A stretch of 64,000 nt of DNA from Lewinellaceae bacterium (GCA_020636375.1 JACJXZ010000007.1:186001-250000); one strand, 5' to 3'. Shown: positions 42,686-51,845, counted from the stretch's first letter. Notes: generated by a model from the sequence alone, not told the origin. Made by a program: numbers and translations.

Positions 42686-43720
42686 CTACTCTCCTGCTGT
42701 CCCTTCTTCTTCAACCGCCTGCCGCACCTCTTCTACAAATTCAGGCGTTACCTCCAGCACCTTGCAGATAGCCTCCCTCTCAAAGCCGAGCCGGATCATG
42801 TTGGCGCAGGCATGGCGTTTTGTTTCCGTCTTGCCTTTTTCCAAGCCTTGCTCCAGGCCTTTTTCCAGGCCTTTTTCCAAGCCTTGCTCTAAGCCTTGCT
42901 CCAGGCCTTTTTCCAGGCCTTTTTCCAAGCCTTGCTCTAAGCCTTGCTCCAAGCCTTTTTCCAGGCCTTTAGCTTCGTAAATATCAAAAATGCTCATAAC
43001 GGAAGATTTTACCGGAGGAGGCAGGCTGTCCAGGATTTCTTTCACCCGTTCCTCCCCGGCCTCGATTTTACTAAAAAAATAAACGAACAAAGGCAGGTAA
43101 AAGTTGCCTCGCTCGTCGTGCGCGCCAAGCAGGAGGAGCGAGGCGTTTTCCTCCAGGTAGCCGGAATCGTAGTAGTGTTTCATGACGAGCAGGGCCGACG
43201 CCAGCAAGCGGTTGGGCAGGCTTGCGATCTCCGCGTCCGGCAGGGCGTTGAAGTTGTGGTACAGGTAGTCAAAAGAGGGCAGGTAGCGCCGGAACGGCTC
43301 TCCCAGCCCTTCAAAGAAGCTGCTCAGCGGCCGGTATTCCCAGGCCTCCTCGCCGTGGTAGAACAGGATGGGGATGACCAGCCATTGCTCCTCCCCGTTC
43401 CTGGCCCGCCGGAGCATGGCGCTGCTGGCATAGTATAGGGCCTGGAAAACGGCGGTTTCGTCCCGGTGGCTTTTGTGCTCTACCAGGAAACACGGGTTGA
43501 CGCGCTTTCCGCTGCGGGTTGAAACGGAGAAGACCAGGTCGGAATAAGACTCCCGCAGCGCGTCGTCGATGAAGGAGCCGTTTTCCAGTTTCAGCGTGTC
43601 CAGGTCGAGCTCGGCTAAAAGTTCTTCGGGCAAGTAAGCCTGCAGGTACTCCCGGGCCCGGTTCAGGTCGGAAAGGAGGTGTTTGAAAAACCGGTCGTGA
43701 GATTGGGGGAAGTTTTCCAT
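42686..43720 (-). CDS. Rpn family recombination-promoting nuclease / PD-(D/E)XK transposase-like
   Basis: 344 residues of the Rpn (PF04754) family: HDRFFKHLLSDLNRAREYLQAYLPEELL, the nuclease core SYSDLVFSV and CFLVEHKSHRDE (Asp and Glu-x-Lys) and VIPILFYHGEEAWEYRPL. The C-terminal part contains eleven 4-residue units GLE(K/Q), then a HTH-like tail (MIRLGFEREAICKVLEVTPEFVEEV). Rpn proteins are DNA endonucleases that raise recombination, and in some bacteria act as toxins or phage defence. Intact. The repeat lies where Rpn proteins vary in length. Confidence 0.9.
   Translation of the reverse strand: MENFPQSHDRFFKHLLSDLNRAREYLQAYLPEELLAELDLDTLKLENGSFIDDALRESYSDLVFSVSTRSGKRVNPCFLVEHKSHRDETAVFQALYYASSAMLRRARNGEEQWLVIPILFYHGEEAWEYRPLSSFFEGLGEPFRRYLPSFDYLYHNFNALPDAEIASLPNRLLASALLVMKHYYDSGYLEENASLLLLGAHDERGNFYLPLFVYFFSKIEAGEERVKEILDSLPPPVKSSVMSIFDIYEAKGLEKGLEQGLEQGLEKGLEKGLEQGLEQGLEKGLEKGLEQGLEKGKTETKRHACANMIRLGFEREAICKVLEVTPEFVEEVRQAVEEEGTAGE
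42836..42967 (-). repeat. In-frame 12-bp tandem repeat encoding GLE(K/Q) x11
   Basis: 132 bp = 11 units of 12 bp, alternating two variants (GGCCTGGAAAAA and GGCTTGGAGCAA). Change in copy number would alter the Rpn linker by multiples of four residues without frameshift. Confidence 0.95.
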
Positions 43721-44023
43721 GCTGCGAATTTACAAAAAAGCAGCAATTGAAACAAAAATGATCAAACAAAATATTTATATCGCTCCAGCATTGTTGTCCT
43801 GGGGAAAATCGTATCTCGCGCACCGTACACAGCTCCGGTCGCCTCTGTCCAGCGTTAGAGGGGTACCCAGTAGATGTTCTTTTTCGATGCCCTGTTTTAG
43901 GGAAGTTTTAATATGTGAGAATGGTTCGGATTGGCTTAAAAAAGGCGATACCAGGCCCCAATGGCAGCCTTTCCATCGTTTCATGGCTGTGCCTCAACCG
44001 TGAAACAATGCCCCCATCCATCA

Positions 44024-44283
44024 CTAACCACAGCTTATTTTTTCAAAAACTGCTTTTGTTTTCTCAGAGGGCTTCACGCCCAGTTCCTCCTCCAGGGCCG
44101 CCAGGCACCGCTGGTACTGCCTGATGGCCTTGTCGCGTTGGCCGAGCATATAGTAGGAAACCATAACCTGCCGGTGGATGCTTTCCTGGCAGGGGTCGGC
44201 ATCCAGGATTTTTTTGTACGGATCCAGGGACACGTTATAGGCCTGATGTTGGAAGAAGTAAGAACTCAGGCGTTTTAGAATGC
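44024..44283 (-). pseudogene. C-terminal remnant of a BTAD/SARP-type regulator
   Basis: Reads LKRLSSYFFQHQAYNVSLDP, then YKKILDADPCQESIHRQVMV, YYMLGQRDKAIRQYQRCLAA and LEEELGVKPSEKTKAVFEKI, the end of a bacterial transcriptional activator (BTAD) TPR domain. No DNA-binding domain or proper start remains. The flanks 43721-44023 and 44284-44468 hold nothing recognisable. Confidence 0.7.
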
Positions 44284-44468
44284 CTTTGTTAAGTGCACAC
44301 GAGGTGATGAAAAAATGATTGTTGTGAATCTGAAGGCAAAGAAAGCCGCCAAAAATTATACGCTGCTAAGACGGCGGTTAAACCGGCATTATTTGTCGGT
44401 TATTTACAGTTATTTGCCGCTTAAATGAAGGTTTTTTCCCTTTTAACGGCCTCCGTTTTGCCTTCGCT

Positions 44469-46589
44469 TCACTTCGCCAGTTGCACATCCCCTGCAAAGC
44501 GCTGTACGAACCCGTCCAGGAAGCGCACGTCGATCACGTAGGTAAAAACCCCCGGTGCCAGGCTCTTCCCTTCAAACGTGCCGTCCCAGCCGCTCTTGCT
44601 GTCATTGGTGTAAATATCGGCGGCTTCGAAAACCAGCTCTCCCCAGCGGGAAAAGATCCGGAATACGGCTATTTCCTCCGCCCGGCGGCTCAGCGGATAG
44701 AAGGTGTCGTTGCGCCCGTCGCCGTTGGGGCTGAAGGCATTGGGAATGTAGACTTTGCGGTCTTTGATGACCCGGACGGCCACGGAATCCACGGCTGTGC
44801 AGCCGTTGGCGTCGGTTACGGAGAGGTAGAAAATCCCGTCGTCGAGGGGGCGAAGAGCAGGCGAAGGGCAGGATGTGCAGGAAAGGATGGACAGCGTATC
44901 GCTCAGCCAGGCGTAGGCGTACGGAGGGCTGCCCAGGATATTGGGCTGGAGGGCAAGGCTGTCGCCCAGCCGGATTTCCCGGTCCGGCCCCAGGTCCAGC
45001 GTGATCATATTTTCCGTGATGACGGCGGAGGCGGTGGCCTCGTCGCAACCACTGCTGACGGTGACGGAATATTCGCCGCCTTGCGTCACTGTCAGGGACG
45101 GGCCGGCAGAACCGTCATTCCACAGGAAGCTTCCGCCGGAAACCTCGGGCGCCAGGGTGATCTCTTCGCCCGGGCAGAGGGCGCCGGGGAACTGCTCCAG
45201 ATTCACAAACAGGGAGTCGATGAAAACGGCAGTGGAATCGTCCCGGATAACGGTGGCGGGATTGTCGGAGACGGCAACCGTGCCCAGCCCTTCCGGCAGG
45301 CCACTGAGCAGAGCCTGGTTTTTGTACAGCCCGAAAGCATCTTCAGGGACGGCGACGGTGACCGCCAGCACGGAGCGGCCCTCCGGCAGGTTAAAATCTT
45401 CTATCCTCAGCCGGTTCGCCCCGATGCCGCCGGCGGCGGCCATTCCGCCCAGCGGGTTGTCTATAGCCGTAATCAGAAAACCCTCCGGGAAAGTGTCGTC
45501 GAAAGTAAGGTCCGCCTGCACTCTGCCGGAGGCATTGGCTATCTCGAAATAGTAGGTTATCTCGCTGCAGGGGATGGCCCGGGCGGGTACTGCCCGCTTT
45601 TTCATCTGCACGGTATAGGGGCAGGAGCAGCCGTCGCTGCGCTGGGCGGGCGGGCCGGTAGCCTCTATAGTGACGTCGCCGGTAGCCTTGTCGATGGAGA
45701 AGAAGGTATTCTGGATGCCGCTGCCGAAAGCGCTGCCGTAGCCGTAGAGGTTGCCGAAGGCGTCGAAGAAGACGGAGCCGAGGGTGCCGCCGGTGTTGTC
45801 GGGCGGAAAGGGCGTGTTGATCCGCCCCGCGTCCGTGTCGATGATGACCAGCCGCTGGTTGAGGGCGTCCCAGCCGTAGAGCGTCTCGTCTTCGGGGTCG
45901 AAGGCGATGTCGTAAACGGCGGAGCTGTTGGGTGGGAAGTCGACCGTCCTGGCCGGGTGGCCCGGCGTTTCCAGGTCGATAAAGATGATGGACTCGGTGG
46001 ATCCGTTGAAGCCGCCGCTGACGGAAAGCACGACCAGGAACCGGCCGTCGGGGGTGACGTCTCCGGCCGGGTAGCTGGCGCTGGCAGGCATGCCGTCCGG
46101 CTCGCCCAGGGGAAAGGCCGCCCCGGTGGCGTCGATGCGGTACAGGTCGCCCAGGTCGGAGTCGACAGCGTATAGGAAATTGTCGGTGGAGCGGAAGCCC
46201 ATGCCATTCAGGACCAGCCCCACCGGGCCGGCGGGCAGGCCGTTGAACGTGACGTTGCCCGTCGCCTGGCTGATCTGCACTTCGTAAAGGGAACTGCTGT
46301 TCTGCGGGGCGATGGCCAGGTAAAAGCTGCCCCGGCAGGTGAAGGGCTGCTGGGAGAAGAGGGCAGGGCAGAATAGGGCCCAGAAGCATACTACTAGACA
46401 TTTTTCTGGACACAGAGTACGCCGAGAAGACACAGAGCCACACAGAGACCTGATTATCAATGGAAAAAACTCCGTGTACTCTGTGTTGGCCTCAGTGCTC
46501 TCTGTGTCCAAAACCATTTTGTCCAGTGGTGTGGCCCAGAAGGACAGGAGGCTGAGATAACGTGCCGGGTGTTGGGTTTTCCCTTTCAT
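44469..46589 (-). CDS. T9SS type B surface protein with a MITE inside its signal peptide
   Basis: A 706-residue protein. Residues about 90-330 form a propeller-like domain (LYEVQISQATGNVTFNG, VYDIAFDPEDETLYGWD, YGYGSAFGSGIQNTFFSIDKATGDV); a DUF11-like sandwich (about 335-455), an Ig/PKD-like pair, and the gliding motility-associated C-terminal domain (VYIPNAFSPNGDGRND to RFAGDVQLAK; about 610-706) follow. The N-terminus is odd: MKGKTQHPARYLSLLSFWA and FWALFCPALFSQQPF are separated by 52 residues encoded by a 146-bp hairpin element plus a 10-bp target duplication. Without it the protein begins with a normal signal peptide. The insertion is in frame, so the gene is open, but export of this allele is doubtful. 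Confidence 0.88.
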   Translation of the reverse strand: MKGKTQHPARYLSLLSFWATPLDKMVLDTESTEANTEYTEFFPLIIRSLCGSVSSRRTLCPEKCLVVCFWALFCPALFSQQPFTCRGSFYLAIAPQNSSSLYEVQISQATGNVTFNGLPAGPVGLVLNGMGFRSTDNFLYAVDSDLGDLYRIDATGAAFPLGEPDGMPASASYPAGDVTPDGRFLVVLSVSGGFNGSTESIIFIDLETPGHPARTVDFPPNSSAVYDIAFDPEDETLYGWDALNQRLVIIDTDAGRINTPFPPDNTGGTLGSVFFDAFGNLYGYGSAFGSGIQNTFFSIDKATGDVTIEATGPPAQRSDGCSCPYTVQMKKRAVPARAIPCSEITYYFEIANASGRVQADLTFDDTFPEGFLITAIDNPLGGMAAAGGIGANRLRIEDFNLPEGRSVLAVTVAVPEDAFGLYKNQALLSGLPEGLGTVAVSDNPATVIRDDSTAVFIDSLFVNLEQFPGALCPGEEITLAPEVSGGSFLWNDGSAGPSLTVTQGGEYSVTVSSGCDEATASAVITENMITLDLGPDREIRLGDSLALQPNILGSPPYAYAWLSDTLSILSCTSCPSPALRPLDDGIFYLSVTDANGCTAVDSVAVRVIKDRKVYIPNAFSPNGDGRNDTFYPLSRRAEEIAVFRIFSRWGELVFEAADIYTNDSKSGWDGTFEGKSLAPGVFTYVIDVRFLDGFVQRFAGDVQLAK
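46387..46532. repeat. 146-bp hairpin MITE with CACAGAG arms and 10-bp target duplication
   Basis: Flanked by GGCCCAGAAG at 46377-46386 and 46533-46542. The ends CATACTACTAGACA (left) and TGTCCAGTGGTGT-like (right) are inverted and match the ends of the element at 17340-17474. The interior consists of opposed ACACAGAG words (GGACACAGAGTACGCC; CTCTGTGTCC). 146 + 10 = 156 bp, a multiple of three, so the host frame is kept. Confidence 0.85.
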
Positions 46590-47417
46590 AGCTTTTGGTG
46601 TGTGGCCGGGATATCTTGGGATATGAATTTAGGCTTTTTAACGGGAGCCTTTCCGTACGGACCTGCTTTTTTTGGCAATGGGGCTTGCTTTTTTTGTCCC
46701 AAAAGAAAATCAATCACCCTAAGTTTTGACGGCTTGCCTTATTAACTGGCTTAATTTACTTCTGCTGAGCGCGCTCAGCGGTTAATTTTCTAAGAGTATG
46801 TTTCGAGCCATCTGGAGCGTGGGCCTCATTGGTTTTCAAAAATTAAACAGGGGGTTTGCCGTGATAGTCGACAGGCGAACTCTAGTCGCCAGCCGACATC
46901 ACATCCCCTTATTAATATTTGAAATTCAATCAGGCCCGCTGCCTTCTAAAAGGGAAGGATTTCATGAAATTTTTGATTTGTTTTATCTACGAAATATCCG
47001 GCTGACTTCTTCTTCTGCGAAACCCGGAAGCCCTGTAGGCCGTAAAACTGTGCGTTCGTGCATTCAATCCCCCGTTTTGTCAATTGGCGGTTTAAATTTT
47101 GCCGGCGCCAGATTGTAGAGACAGCCAGGAAAATCTATCTTGGGTGCGTTTTCGGGGCGCAGAAAGGAGAGAAGCCGCTCCGCCAAAAAGCGTGCCGGCC
47201 CGGCGGCAGCCCCGATTTGCGAAACAGCACCGGGCCATGTCCGCACATTTAGAGAAAAAAAACTATCTTTCGGGTTCTGTTGACAGGATTACAGGATTAC
47301 AAGATTCACCCTGTGAAATAGCCCGGAAAGAGTTATCAATTATTTCACAGGGTAAACAGGACAAAGGCATTTCCTCGCGGAAATATCAGAATATAAGGCC
47401 AATAAACAACGACTTCT
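46590..47417. other. Intergenic region, no gene supported
   Basis: 830 bp between the divergent surface protein and the porP-like gene. A 106-codon open frame at 46798 has no family resemblance and atypical composition. The repeat 47281-47358 is the only structure recognised. Confidence 0.5.
47281..47358. repeat. ACAGGATTACAGGATTAC / CACAGGGTAAAC repeat
   Basis: TGACAGGATTACAGGATTAC on the left and an inverted pair CACCCTGTGAAATA / TATTTCACAGGGT. Same words as at 16063-16147 in the opposite orientation. Confidence 0.65.
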
Positions 47418-48512
47418 ATGAAGCTGATCAAACCTCTACTCTTTTTCTTCCTCACAGCCATACTGGGAACACTACAGGCACAGGACATCCACTTCACCCT
47501 GTTCAATATGTCTCCGCTGACGCTCAATCCCGCCAATACCGGCGCCTTCTTTGGCACGGCGCGGGTGGGGGGCATCTACCGCGGGCAGTGGTATAATGTT
47601 TCGGGTGCCAAAGGTTATGAGACGCCCTCGTTTTACGTCGACGCGCCCATCCTGCGCGGCTTCCGCGATCAGGACTGGATCGGGGTCGGCGCGGTCATCT
47701 ACAACGACCGGGCCGGCACGTCGAGGCTGCGGACCAGCGCCTCTATGCTCTCCGCCTCCTACCACCTGGGCCTGGGCAAGGACGGCAAGTCGGTGCTCAC
47801 CCTGGGCCTGCAGGGCGGGAACGTGCAGCGCCGCTATGATGGCAACGGGCTGACCTTTGGCGACGGATTCGGAGGCACCAACCTGACCTACCAGCCCAAC
47901 AACTCTTCTGATCCGTTTGCCGCAGGCGGGACGGACGGCGGAGGGAATACCAATACCAACTACCTGGACTTCGGCGGGGGCCTGCTGTTCCGCAGCCAGA
48001 TTGATGAGCAAACCAATTTCGAGATCGGCGTGGCCGGCGCACACCTCTTTACTACGCCATCGGAGAATTTCCTGTTCAACCGGGGGGCTTTCCGGGAGAA
48101 CCAGGATTCCATCAATGTTTCCGGCGCTGACAAACGCCCGCTGCGGATCACCGCCCATACCAGATACGAGTGGGCGCTGACCGAGCGCTGGTCGGCAGCG
48201 CCGACGGCTATGTTCCAGGCTTCCAAAGGGGCCACCGAGGTCAGCCTCCAGGCCTGGGCCGGCTACCTGGTCAACCCCGAGATGCAGTTCAAGCTCAACT
48301 TCGGCCTGGGCTACCGCTTCGGCGACGCGGGCAAGGTACTGCTGGGCATGGACTACAAAGACCTGCGCGTGGCTGCCGCCTACGACGTGAACTTCTCCCA
48401 GCTCAACGCCGCGACCAACTACCAGGGCGCCTTCGAGATCGCCGCCTGGTATATTATTAAGATATACAAAGACCCGGAGATCAAGCAGGCGATCCTGTGC
48501 CCGAAGTTCTAA
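47418..48512 (+). CDS. PorP/SprF family type IX secretion membrane protein
   Basis: 364 residues with a signal peptide (MKLIKPLLFFFLTAILGTLQA) and the family start QDIHFTLFNMSPLTLNPANTGAFFGTARVGGIYRGQW. The rest is a beta-barrel with alternating strands and ends EIAAWYIIKIYKDPEIKQ. PorP/SprF proteins are outer-membrane partners of T9SS cargo, attaching type B proteins such as SprB to the gliding machinery. It precedes an OmpA-family protein, the usual pairing. Which of the type B proteins in this window it serves is unknown. Confidence 0.93.
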   Translation: MKLIKPLLFFFLTAILGTLQAQDIHFTLFNMSPLTLNPANTGAFFGTARVGGIYRGQWYNVSGAKGYETPSFYVDAPILRGFRDQDWIGVGAVIYNDRAGTSRLRTSASMLSASYHLGLGKDGKSVLTLGLQGGNVQRRYDGNGLTFGDGFGGTNLTYQPNNSSDPFAAGGTDGGGNTNTNYLDFGGGLLFRSQIDEQTNFEIGVAGAHLFTTPSENFLFNRGAFRENQDSINVSGADKRPLRITAHTRYEWALTERWSAAPTAMFQASKGATEVSLQAWAGYLVNPEMQFKLNFGLGYRFGDAGKVLLGMDYKDLRVAAAYDVNFSQLNAATNYQGAFEIAAWYIIKIYKDPEIKQAILCPKF

Positions 48513-48527
48513 AACCCTTGGTAGTGA

Positions 48528-48636
48528 TTAAAAAACAAGTCCGACATTTTGAGTCAATGCTTTGGCCTGAAGGCCGGCAGGCTTATCAGGAGAGAGGCCT
48601 TCAGGCCAAAGCATTGACGCCGGACTTGTTTTTTAA
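48528..48636. repeat. Long hairpin with ends TTAAAAAACAAGTCCG
   Basis: TTAAAAAACAAGTCCG (48528) and CGGACTTGTTTTTTAA (ending 48636) are exact inverses, and the inner GTCAATGCTTTGGCCTGAAG arm also pairs with its inverse. Loop of about 20 nt. The same ends frame another hairpin at 62033-62109 before alaS. It lies between porP-like and ompA-like genes and ends in T6, so it could also terminate transcription. Confidence 0.8.
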
Positions 48637-48702
48637 ACGTTCCTTAACACTTTGTTTAAAAAAAAAACGTCCTATTTGACGTTGTGAAAACGTGGCCAAT
48701 TT

Positions 48703-51237
48703 ATGAAGTCTATGAAAAATATACCAATACTCATTTTGTTGTTCTTCCTGGGCGGCAGCGCCCTGATGGCGCAGCCCATCCGCAAGTCCTCTTATGAGCA
48801 GACGCTGCGGGCGGCGCGCGAGTCCTTCCAAACCCGCAATTACGTATACGCCCTGGAGCGCTACGAGGAAGCCTATGAAGACAAGGAAGACCGCAGCCTG
48901 ATCGACACCATCGCCTGGCTCAACTTCCAGATCCGCGACTACCGGAAGGCCGAGCGCTGGTTCGCCCGCATCCTGCGCCGGGCGGAGGAGGGCGAGCTCA
49001 ACGAATACCGCTACGTCTACGGGCAGCTGCTCAAGATGAACGAGAAGTACGACGAAGCCCTGGAGGAATTCCAGAAATTCCTCGGCCATTCCAGCAACGA
49101 CAGCCTCAATACCCTGGCCAAAAACGAGATGGCCGGCGCCGAGCTGGCCAAGGAACTGCCTCAGACCATGAAGGGAGTAACCGTGGAAAACGCCGGGCGC
49201 GACCTCAATACCAAGGTTTCCGAATACTCCCCGGCCCTGGCCAGCAACGGCCAGGAGGTTTACTTTACGACCTTCGACGCCGATGACGTCATCTACGTCG
49301 ACGAAAAGAATAAGGACGAGTCCTACGCCCTGATCTACAAGGCCGCCAGGGACGACAACGGCTGGGAAAAGCCCAAAGCGCTGGGCGGGGAGATCAACCG
49401 ACCGGAATTCCACAACAGCAACGTCTCCTTATCCAAAGACGGCCGAACCATGTACTTCACCCGGGCCCAGCTGGAAGGCAACGTCCTTTCCGAAAGCAAG
49501 ATTTACTTCAGCACCGGCGGCGGAGAGGGCTGGAAAGGTGCCCAGGAAGTGCAGGGCGTCAACGGCGAATACCTGGCCAAGCATCCGGCCATCGGCGAGC
49601 TGTTCGGCAAGGAAGTGCTGTTCTTTGTTGCCGATATTCCGGGCGGATACGGCGGCTTCGACATCTACTACGCCACCAAAACCGGCGAAGGCACCTTCGC
49701 CGACCCCGTCAACCTGGGCGAAACGATCAACACCATCGGCGACGACGAGACGCCCTACTACCGCGACGGCACCCTCTACTTCAGCTCTACCGGCCACCCC
49801 GGCCTGGGCGGCTTCGATATTTTCTATTCTACCTGGGACGGCACCAAATGGAGCGAGCCCGCCAACATGGGCCGCGGCTTCAACACCAGCGTGGACGACC
49901 AGAGCCTCACCCTCGACGACGAGGGCTACTTCGGCATACTGGTATCCAACCGCCCCGAAGGGCGCTCTGCCTACGGCCGCACCTGCTGCAACGACCTGTA
50001 CACCTTCAGCATCGCCAAGCTGTACGCCGACCTGGTGACCGGCCTGTTCACCATCGATAAGAAACCATTGCCCGGCGGCACCGTCTTCCTCATCCCCACC
50101 CAGAACAATAAACCGGGGACGCCGGACAGCAAAAACAGCCCGGAAGGCAACCGCTTCGACTTCGACCTCGAACTGGAGATGCCCTACACCGTCATCGCTA
50201 CCCACCCGGATTACTTCCCGGACACCATGCAGTTCAATACGGTCGGGCTGACCGAGTCGAAGACTTTCCAGCATTTCTTCTACCTCAAACCCAAGCCGAA
50301 ACTGCCGGAATACGACACCATCACCATCGAGGAGCCGATCGTGCTCGAAAACATCCTCTACGATTTCGATGACGACCGCATCCGGACGGAGGCGGAGAGC
50401 GACCTGGAAGTGGTGTACGAGCTTATGACCGAATACCCGGATATGAAGATCGAGCTCAGCTCGCATACCGACAACCGGGGCAACGATAAATACAACGAAG
50501 AACTCTCCCAGCGCCGCGCCGAATCTGCCCGCCGCTGGCTGGTCCGCAAAGGCGTCGACCGCGAACGCATCGTCGCCAAAGGCTACGGAGAGAGCCAGCC
50601 CCAGACCGTCAGCGCCCGCGTGGCGGCCCTGCGCGGCTTCCTCAAAGAAGGGGACGTGCTGACCGGCGAATTCATCGACGCCCTCCAGGACGAAGGCCAG
50701 CAGGAGATCGCCCACGAGCTCAACCGCCGCACCGAGTTCAAGATTATCGAAGGGCCGACTAGCATCACCATCAAAAGCACCCGACTGCGCAAGAAGGAAA
50801 GCACCACTCCGGGCACCGACCGGGGCCGCCTGATCGGCGCTCCGCAGCAGGACACCACTAAAGTGCACCGCTTGTCTTCCCTCTACGGCAAGAAGAACCT
50901 TAAAGGGGTACCGGTCATGTACTTCAGCAAGCGGATGGTAGAACTGGGTACCGTGAAGAAGGGCGAAAAGCGCCGTTTTGCTTACGCGTTCGTCAATACC
51001 GGCGATGCCCCGCTGACCATCTCCCTCATCTCCGCCTGCGATTGCACTACTATCGAGAACGACCCCACCGGGGATACCTTCCACCCCGGCCAGAAGGGTA
51101 TTATCGAGGTGACCTTCGACAGCTCGGAAAAGGACGAAGCCGAGGAAATCGACATCGACATCTTCCTGGAGGAAGCGGATAATGAGGGGATACCCATCCG
51201 GGAGACGGTGCAGTATCGGTTTGATATTAAAAAGTGA
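48703..51237 (+). CDS. OmpA family protein with TPR, propeller and extra C-terminal DUF1573 domain
   Basis: 844 residues. Signal peptide about 1-24 (…ILLFFLGGSALMA). Helical TPR region about 30-150; WD40-like PD40 repeats about 165-430 (YSPALASNGQEVYFTTF, VSLSKDGRTMYFT, DETPYYRDGTLYFSSTG); a CarboxypepD_reg-like section about 440-520; OmpA peptidoglycan-binding domain about 545-665 (NILYDFDDDRIR, ELSSHTDNRGNDKYNEELSQRRAESA); and a C-terminal DUF1573 sandwich about 740-844 (VELGTVKKGEKRRFAYAFVNTGDAPLTI). The first four resemble PorE of the T9SS; the added DUF1573 is unusual. Likely anchors the secretion/gliding complex to peptidoglycan. ATG 48712 is an alternative start. Confidence 0.92.
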   Translation: MKSMKNIPILILLFFLGGSALMAQPIRKSSYEQTLRAARESFQTRNYVYALERYEEAYEDKEDRSLIDTIAWLNFQIRDYRKAERWFARILRRAEEGELNEYRYVYGQLLKMNEKYDEALEEFQKFLGHSSNDSLNTLAKNEMAGAELAKELPQTMKGVTVENAGRDLNTKVSEYSPALASNGQEVYFTTFDADDVIYVDEKNKDESYALIYKAARDDNGWEKPKALGGEINRPEFHNSNVSLSKDGRTMYFTRAQLEGNVLSESKIYFSTGGGEGWKGAQEVQGVNGEYLAKHPAIGELFGKEVLFFVADIPGGYGGFDIYYATKTGEGTFADPVNLGETINTIGDDETPYYRDGTLYFSSTGHPGLGGFDIFYSTWDGTKWSEPANMGRGFNTSVDDQSLTLDDEGYFGILVSNRPEGRSAYGRTCCNDLYTFSIAKLYADLVTGLFTIDKKPLPGGTVFLIPTQNNKPGTPDSKNSPEGNRFDFDLELEMPYTVIATHPDYFPDTMQFNTVGLTESKTFQHFFYLKPKPKLPEYDTITIEEPIVLENILYDFDDDRIRTEAESDLEVVYELMTEYPDMKIELSSHTDNRGNDKYNEELSQRRAESARRWLVRKGVDRERIVAKGYGESQPQTVSARVAALRGFLKEGDVLTGEFIDALQDEGQQEIAHELNRRTEFKIIEGPTSITIKSTRLRKKESTTPGTDRGRLIGAPQQDTTKVHRLSSLYGKKNLKGVPVMYFSKRMVELGTVKKGEKRRFAYAFVNTGDAPLTISLISACDCTTIENDPTGDTFHPGQKGIIEVTFDSSEKDEAEEIDIDIFLEEADNEGIPIRETVQYRFDIKK

Positions 51238-51845
51238 CGAAGCGGTTGCTGCAAACCCTCCTCACCGAAGCCGCCGCCCTCAGCTGGGTAGACTGGGTCG
51301 TGACCGTCACGGCCCTCATCTACGTCGTGCTGGCGGCCCGCGAGAACGTATGGTGCTGGTTCTGGGGCATCATCAGCTGCAGCCTGTGGGCCTACGCCTC
51401 CTTTGCTTTTTACGACCTGTACCTGGATGCCTTGCTGCAGCTCTTCTATGTAGCTATGGCCGTTGTTGGCCTGTACCAGTGGAAGTACGGCGGGCAGGCA
51501 GGGGAGGGGGTGCCCATCAGCCGGCTCAGCGCCCGGCAGCACCTTTACATCCTGGTGGGCGGCACGGCCGCCGCCCTGTTGTTCGGTTATTTCTTCGACG
51601 AGTACACGCCCGCCGCCGCCACCTACTGGGATGCCTTCACCACCGTCTTTTCCGTCATCGCCACCCTCATCCTCGTCCGCAAAATCCTCGACAACTGGGC
51701 CTACTGGATCGTCGTCGACCTCGTTTATGTGGGGCTGTACTTCAGCCGGGGGGCTTACCTCTTTGCTTTGGTTATGGTGGTATATGTGGTTATTGCCTCC
51801 TTTGCGCTGGTGGGGTGGAGGCGGCAGTACCGGGCCCAGGTTTAA
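51234..51845 (+). CDS. pnuC: Nicotinamide riboside/mononucleotide transporter
   Basis: 203 residues, about seven TM helices. Matches PnuC: WVVTVTALIYVVLAARENVWCWFWGIISCSLWAYASF with the conserved WxxG region, YVAMAVVGLYQWKYGG and the C-terminal NWAYWIVVDLVYVGLYFSRG. It imports NAD+ precursors. It starts with GTG overlapping the TGA of the OmpA gene (GTGA), so it is translated by coupling, although the functions appear unrelated. Confidence 0.95.
   Translation: MTKRLLQTLLTEAAALSWVDWVVTVTALIYVVLAARENVWCWFWGIISCSLWAYASFAFYDLYLDALLQLFYVAMAVVGLYQWKYGGQAGEGVPISRLSARQHLYILVGGTAAALLFGYFFDEYTPAAATYWDAFTTVFSVIATLILVRKILDNWAYWIVVDLVYVGLYFSRGAYLFALVMVVYVVIASFALVGWRRQYRAQV

Noticed and set aside
44481..46175. 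Open frame of 564 codons on the plus strand
   Set aside because: Shadow of the T9SS type B gene on the minus strand.
46798..47118. 106-codon open frame in the 46.6-47.4 kb gap
   Set aside because: No family resemblance, no signal or start context, and composition of the surrounding non-coding DNA.
49429..51084. Open frame of 551 codons on the minus strand
   Set aside because: Shadow of the OmpA-family gene, caused by GC-rich codon bias; the plus-strand protein has clear domains.
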